7,906 bases of DNA from an uncultured Bacteroidota bacterium (GTDB taxonomy: Bacteria; Bacteroidota; Bacteroidia; Chitinophagales; Chitinophagaceae), in NCBI GenBank assembly GCA_903905685.1, contig CAIVHI010000036.1, forward strand, positions 1 through 7,906, read 5' to 3'. The position numbers and the translations under genes were made by a program. The notes beneath the pieces were generated by a model. The model saw only the letters and a list, made by a program, of their open reading frames with translations, searched no databases and had not been told where the DNA came from. Positions 7,601 to 7,906 of this stretch are shown here, in pieces. Position 1 is the stretch's first letter. Every line of letters begins with the position of its first letter.

Positions 7601-7906
7601 CAAGTTCAAGGAAGATGAAATAAAGGCGCAGTTGCGCAAGTTGACCTATCCATTCCTGTTGCGCCGCTCGAAAGAGCAGGTGGCTAAGGACTTACCCGAA
7701 AAGACGGAAACCATTCTCTATTGCGAGATGGGGGCCGACCAACGTAAGATTTATGACGCCTACCGCAACATTTATCGGTCTCAGATTCTGGGGATGATTG
7801 AAGATAAGGGCATAGAGCGTTCGCAAATGCATATTCTTCAGGGGCTTACGAAGTTGCGCCAGATATGCGACTCGCCAGCTATCCTGAATGAGACCGAACG
7901 GTATCC
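4686..7906 (+). CDS. SWIM zinc finger and SNF2-type DEAD/DEAH-like helicase ATPase (3' partial)
   Basis: The first 1073 residues of a SNF2-family DNA-dependent ATPase, expected to move along or remodel protein-DNA complexes in the cytoplasm. The frame is open from ATG 4686 to the window end. The start is firm: an in-frame TAA (4683-4685) sits directly before it, and AGGAA lies 5 bases upstream. Two SWIM-type CxCx7CxH motifs occur at Cys73/75/83-His85 and Cys184/186/194-His196. A Val/Pro/Glu-rich hinge lies at about 266-286, then a long region like that associated with bacterial SNF2 proteins (about 300-780). The first ATPase lobe follows: LRPYQ at 784, motif I GILADDMGLGKT (805-816, Lys815), motif Ia from about 835 (VVCPTT), motif II DESQ (906-909), motif III LSGTPVQNN (933-941), and LRRSKEQV near 992. 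The visible part ends at LTKLRQICDSP, where the lobes normally join, so motifs IV-VI lie outside. All visible catalytic residues are intact. Its cellular role cannot be assigned from sequence. Confidence 0.95.
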   Translation, partial: MSLPPVLRYIYNHGAEEVIRRGKKIFATSGAQMLDVDHLIGQVRFRVRNDLYQNYYTVTVNSYHKPKDMAVRCQCPYNMGEICRHEVAALFQLNEIIQSGFFQNVQVVYDQKHTVVRMRQINRQMLMIFTSADALEYAERMSAANKAVFLKRGDDQVEADVVLDEGTCRVGIRLNEERYFDTSCTCNEDKYPICVHKAIVFLQVLRNFGPTYFQSGRNIDLLKNKLLEQYGYSLSDDLTNKFAFVIEGGRPFLRVLDPTLKKVNAVAVGAGASKPVVAPEPEVPENLGLGVVLVINKRLFPYVDIVPITGAVGDGGGFLGNLNVLDFQHPVSIGTLGGDERDALQLLRKLSKEELFRYLKKNLPFGDYISDFDNLIGETPTTEIRERIWEYLLPKYKKLLDKYSGNHLTYFNAVGKAVALSNISKMDFSDRPAHVQLIVHKEEGRFVVNLEFIIEHAVVPFNAVEILNAGLVVNRNTLYSLGDMNEVALVEEFDGVGEKVVPVEEWDKFLEAKVMVWNEKVHVHFSEELIEPIVSAIPEFKIYIQEKEHMLLFKPVFVYQGSEVSPSQFGDVVSAAGGLVRIVKRNDEAEEEFMTIMNGLHPDIQMNRKEKTFYLSESAVFANNWFAKFVEKVRTRNIELVGYDTLRTMKVNIHEPETRLHISSGFDWFDASLEVSFGDQTVTLVEVKKALTSKQNYVKLGDGSIGMLPEEWISKYGLLLKIGEAKGNKLKLKKYHFSVLEELLVEADDGGVLDELRNKKERLEEVLSGNLPTAQPPEHLMAVLRPYQMAGFQWLKFLNEVGWGGILADDMGLGKTIQTLTFFQYYKNEHPGCKFLVVCPTTLMYNWEKEIAKFTPTLTRTIHHGPKRTGKLSSFDDIDIVITTYGTMRSDVKLFKEVNYDYVVLDESQSIKNPQSQVARASLLLQAKNRLALSGTPVQNNTFDLYAQMNFLNPGMLGSREFFMNEFANPIDKFKEDEIKAQLRKLTYPFLLRRSKEQVAKDLPEKTETILYCEMGADQRKIYDAYRNIYRSQILGMIEDKGIERSQMHILQGLTKLRQICDSPAILNETERY
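4902..4940 (+). other. First SWIM-type zinc-binding motif coding segment (CxCx7CxH)
   Basis: Encodes Cys73-x-Cys75-x7-Cys83-x-His85 followed by EVAALF, the usual SWIM pattern in which the last histidine starts a hydrophobic helix. It is preceded by a strand pair (GQVRFRV and YYTVTV) typical of SWIM modules. Confidence 0.85.
5235..5273 (+). other. Second SWIM-type zinc-binding motif coding segment (CxCx7CxH)
   Basis: Encodes Cys184-x-Cys186-x7-Cys194-x-His196 followed by KAIVFL. Ligand spacing is identical to the first motif, 111 residues upstream, and it is again preceded by strands (QVEADVVL, CRVGIRL). This supports a duplicated SWIM module rather than a chance pattern. Confidence 0.8.

Noticed and set aside
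4686..7906. SNF2 gene as part of a phage-defence island (DISARM- or Dnd-like)
   Set aside because: No methyltransferase, nuclease, phospholipase D or other defence partner is in the window, and the visible neighbours are envelope genes. The downstream side is unseen, so this is unsupported rather than disproved.

Overview
The window is most likely a chromosomal stretch of a member of the Bacteroidota, probably a Chitinophagales/Sphingobacteriales-type organism. Four things point there: a type A C-terminal sorting domain of the type IX secretion system (T9SS), an OmpA-like protein with a Bacteroidota-style beta-barrel and thrombospondin type 3 repeats, gene starts with AT-rich leaders and little Shine-Dalgarno signal, and a TAnnTTTG promoter element. 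Base composition looks moderate and even throughout. I cannot name a genus from the sequence alone.

Layout: three protein genes, all on the + strand, fill nearly everything. (1) Bases 1-2526 are the C-terminal 841 residues of a large secreted, multi-domain surface protein. It has a PKD-like end, Ig-like modules, four regular ~90-residue PKD-like repeats, further Ig-like modules and a T9SS sorting tail; its start lies before the window. (2) After only 33 bases comes a complete 635-residue outer-membrane protein (2560-4467): signal peptide, beta-barrel, calcium-binding-type TSP3 repeats, a lysine-rich linker and an OmpA-like peptidoglycan-binding domain. Close spacing suggests the two are co-transcribed, giving an exported surface protein and an envelope-anchoring barrel from one message. 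(3) A 218-base gap holds a perfect 15-bp hairpin (probable terminator) and a good -7 promoter element. It leads into a long SWIM zinc finger/SNF2-type ATPase gene (from 4686) that runs off the right edge, so its C-terminal helicase lobe is not visible.

The first two genes belong to cell-surface biology; the third is a separately transcribed DNA-dependent ATPase. No RNA genes, mobile elements, CRISPR arrays or defence clusters were found. The window looks mostly like ordinary core or near-core Bacteroidota sequence. The points most worth a second look are the tandem pair of SWIM zinc-binding motifs in the SNF2 protein and the pairing of a T9SS repeat protein with a TSP3-OmpA barrel protein.
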